From an uncultured Gammaproteobacteria bacterium (GTDB lineage Bacteria; Pseudomonadota; Gammaproteobacteria; Pseudomonadales; Porticoccaceae), in assembly GCA_913060555.1 (NCBI GenBank), contig CAJXRS010000020.1:1-34848 (forward strand): 34,848 nucleotides of DNA, given 5' to 3'. Below the pieces are notes generated by a model, which made no database searches, was not told the DNA's origin, and was given only the letters and a program-made list of their open reading frames with translations. Below are positions 33,475-34,848 of this stretch, one piece after another (positions within the stretch are counted from its first letter, which is position 1; every line of letters starts with the position of its first letter). A program made the position numbers and the translations under genes.

Positions 33475-34848
33475 CGGTCGGCGAAGCGCACGATATCGTC
33501 CTCGCCGAGATAGGCGCCGGTCTGCACCTCGATGATCTCCAGCGGCAGCTTGCCGGGGTTGGCCAGCGCGTGGACCGAGCCGATGGGAATGTAGATCGAC
33601 TCGTTCTCGGCGAGCAGGGTCTCGCGGCCATCGAGGGTGACCCTGGCGGTCCCGGCGACCACGATCCAATGCTCGGCGCGATGATGATGCATCTGGGTGG
33701 ACAGGCTGGCGCCCGGCTCCACCAGGATGCGCTTGACCTGGAAGCGGTGTCCCGCATCCACGGCGTCGTAACTGCCCCAGGGCCGATAGACCTGGCGATG
33801 CACCTCCTCCTCCGGGCGCGCCTGGGCGGCCAGATCGCCGACCAGGCGCTTGAGTCCGTCGAGCCGCGCGCGCGGCGCCACCAGCACGGCGTCCTTGGTC
33901 TCGACCACCACGGTGTCGCGCAGGCCGACGGCCGCCACCAGCCGGTGCTCCGAACGCAGCAGGTTGCCGCTGGCATCGATGTGGAGAACATCGCCACGAC
34001 AGACGTTGCCGTCGGCATCCTTGTCGGCGAGTTCCCAGAGCGCCGCCCAGGACCCCACATCGCTCCACGGCGAAGCCAGTTCGACCACCACCGCGTCCGC
34101 GGTATGTTCCATCACCGCGTAGTCGACGGAGTCCGCTGGGCAGGCCGCGAAGTCGTCGGCGGCCACCCGGATGAAGTCGCCGTCCCGACTGCGGCCGGCC
34201 ACGGCCGCTTCACAGGCGGCGAAGATGCGCGGCTGGAAACGGCGCAACTCCTCCAGATACCTGCTGGCCCGAAACAGGAACATACCGCTGTTCCAGTAGT
34301 ATTCACCGCTCTCCAGATAAGCGCTGGCGGTCGTTCGATCGGGTTTCTCCACGAATTCCGCTACCGAGTGCGCGGGCAGGGATCCCTCGAGCGGGGCGCC
34401 GCGACGGATATAGCCATAGCCGGTCTCCGGCGTCGTCGGCTTCAGGCCGAAGGTGACCAGGTTGCCGCGCTCGGCGTGGATGGCGGCCGCCGCGACCGCG
34501 GCGCGAAAGGCCGCGACATCGGCCAGCACATGGTCGGCGGCCAGCACCAGCAACAGGGGGTCCTCGCCTTCGGCCTGCGCCCAGAACGCCGCCAGCGCCA
34601 CCGCCGGCGCGGTGTTGCGGGCCACGGGCTCGAGCAGGACGCCACCCAGCGGGCCTCCCCAGCGCCGCGCCTGCTCCGCGGCAATGAATCTGTGTTCCTC
34701 GTTACAAACCAGCAAGGCGGGATCCGCGCCCAGGCCATCGACGCGTCCAAGGGTGATCTGCAGCATCGGCAGTGCATCGACCAGGGGCAGAAACTGCTTG
34801 GGAAACAGGCGGCGCGACAGCGGCCACAGGCGGGTTCCGGCGCCTCCC
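33459..34848 (-). CDS. algA: Mannose-1-phosphate guanylyltransferase/mannose-6-phosphate isomerase (AlgA/ManC type), N-terminus outside window
   Basis: A bifunctional enzyme of GDP-mannose synthesis: isomerises fructose 6-phosphate to mannose 6-phosphate and makes GDP-mannose from GTP and mannose 1-phosphate. The window's right edge reads [21 protein letters not shown], the pyrophosphorylase signature, so only about eight N-terminal residues are missing. Further: [38 protein letters not shown] and [12 protein letters not shown]. The C-terminal type II isomerase cupin has [26 protein letters not shown] with metal-binding histidines, and [19 protein letters not shown]. With the mutase at 23.4-24.7 kb it completes the route to GDP-mannose. 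Confidence 0.94.
   Translation of the reverse strand, partial: GGAGTRLWPLSRRLFPKQFLPLVDALPMLQITLGRVDGLGADPALLVCNEEHRFIAAEQARRWGGPLGGVLLEPVARNTAPAVALAAFWAQAEGEDPLLLVLAADHVLADVAAFRAAVAAAAIHAERGNLVTFGLKPTTPETGYGYIRRGAPLEGSLPAHSVAEFVEKPDRTTASAYLESGEYYWNSGMFLFRASRYLEELRRFQPRIFAACEAAVAGRSRDGDFIRVAADDFAACPADSVDYAVMEHTADAVVVELASPWSDVGSWAALWELADKDADGNVCRGDVLHIDASGNLLRSEHRLVAAVGLRDTVVVETKDAVLVAPRARLDGLKRLVGDLAAQARPEEEVHRQVYRPWGSYDAVDAGHRFQVKRILVEPGASLSTQMHHHRAEHWIVVAGTARVTLDGRETLLAENESIYIPIGSVHALANPGKLPLEIIEVQTGAYLGEDDIVRFADRYGRD

Overview
This is a GC-rich bacterial chromosome segment, most likely from a gammaproteobacterium. The adjacent fabA and fabB genes, the neighbouring ssb and YajR-like MFS transporter genes, the fused AlgA-type guanylyltransferase/isomerase and the IspB-type polyprenyl synthase all fit that group. 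Genus cannot be read from the sequence. No rRNA, tRNA, CRISPR array, phage or plasmid module was seen.

Left part (1-13.8 kb), almost all on the minus strand. The first 160 bases read on the plus strand as the end of a cbb3-oxidase-type cytochrome c (CcoP-like). They collide head-on with a cytochrome P450 that loses its homology just before the haem-cysteine loop, so a rearrangement or assembly junction is likely near 150-160. Next come a C-terminally short M50-type membrane protease and glcF-glcE-glcD (glycolate dehydrogenase). Upstream of these is an operon of seven genes: a small XRE regulator followed by hyfB-C-E-F-G-I-like genes. The large subunit of this complex-I/hydrogenase-4-like assembly has lost three of the four [NiFe] cysteine ligands. 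The set is therefore best read as an energy-converting hydrogenase-related (Ehr-type) ion-pumping complex and not a hydrogenase. Its promoter is AT-rich and carries two dyads.

Middle part (13.8-23.4 kb), mostly on the plus strand. It holds a HIT protein, a 98-residue orphan, a zinc alcohol dehydrogenase, a convergent luciferase-like (LLM) oxidoreductase, ispB, pgi and the split proton-translocating transhydrogenase operon pntAA-pntAB-pntB. Between pntB and the convergent phosphomannomutase gene lies a 269-bp palindromic element with perfect 35-bp terminal inverted repeats, which looks like a MITE or IS-derived repeat.

Right part (23.4-34.8 kb). It holds phosphomannomutase and galU (sugar-nucleotide supply), fabA-fabB (unsaturated fatty acid synthesis), cysC, ssb, a YajR-like MFS exporter and an NAD-type isocitrate/isopropylmalate dehydrogenase. 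It ends with a 2OG-Fe(II)-oxygenase-like protein missing its distal histidine, a PQQ sugar dehydrogenase and an algA/manC gene that runs off the window.

Most of the window is core metabolism: redox balance (pnt, glycolate oxidation), sugar phosphates and nucleotide sugars, lipids and quinones. The parts most worth a second look are the Ehr operon with its own regulator, the palindromic element, the truncated genes at the left edge and the histidine-lacking oxygenase.
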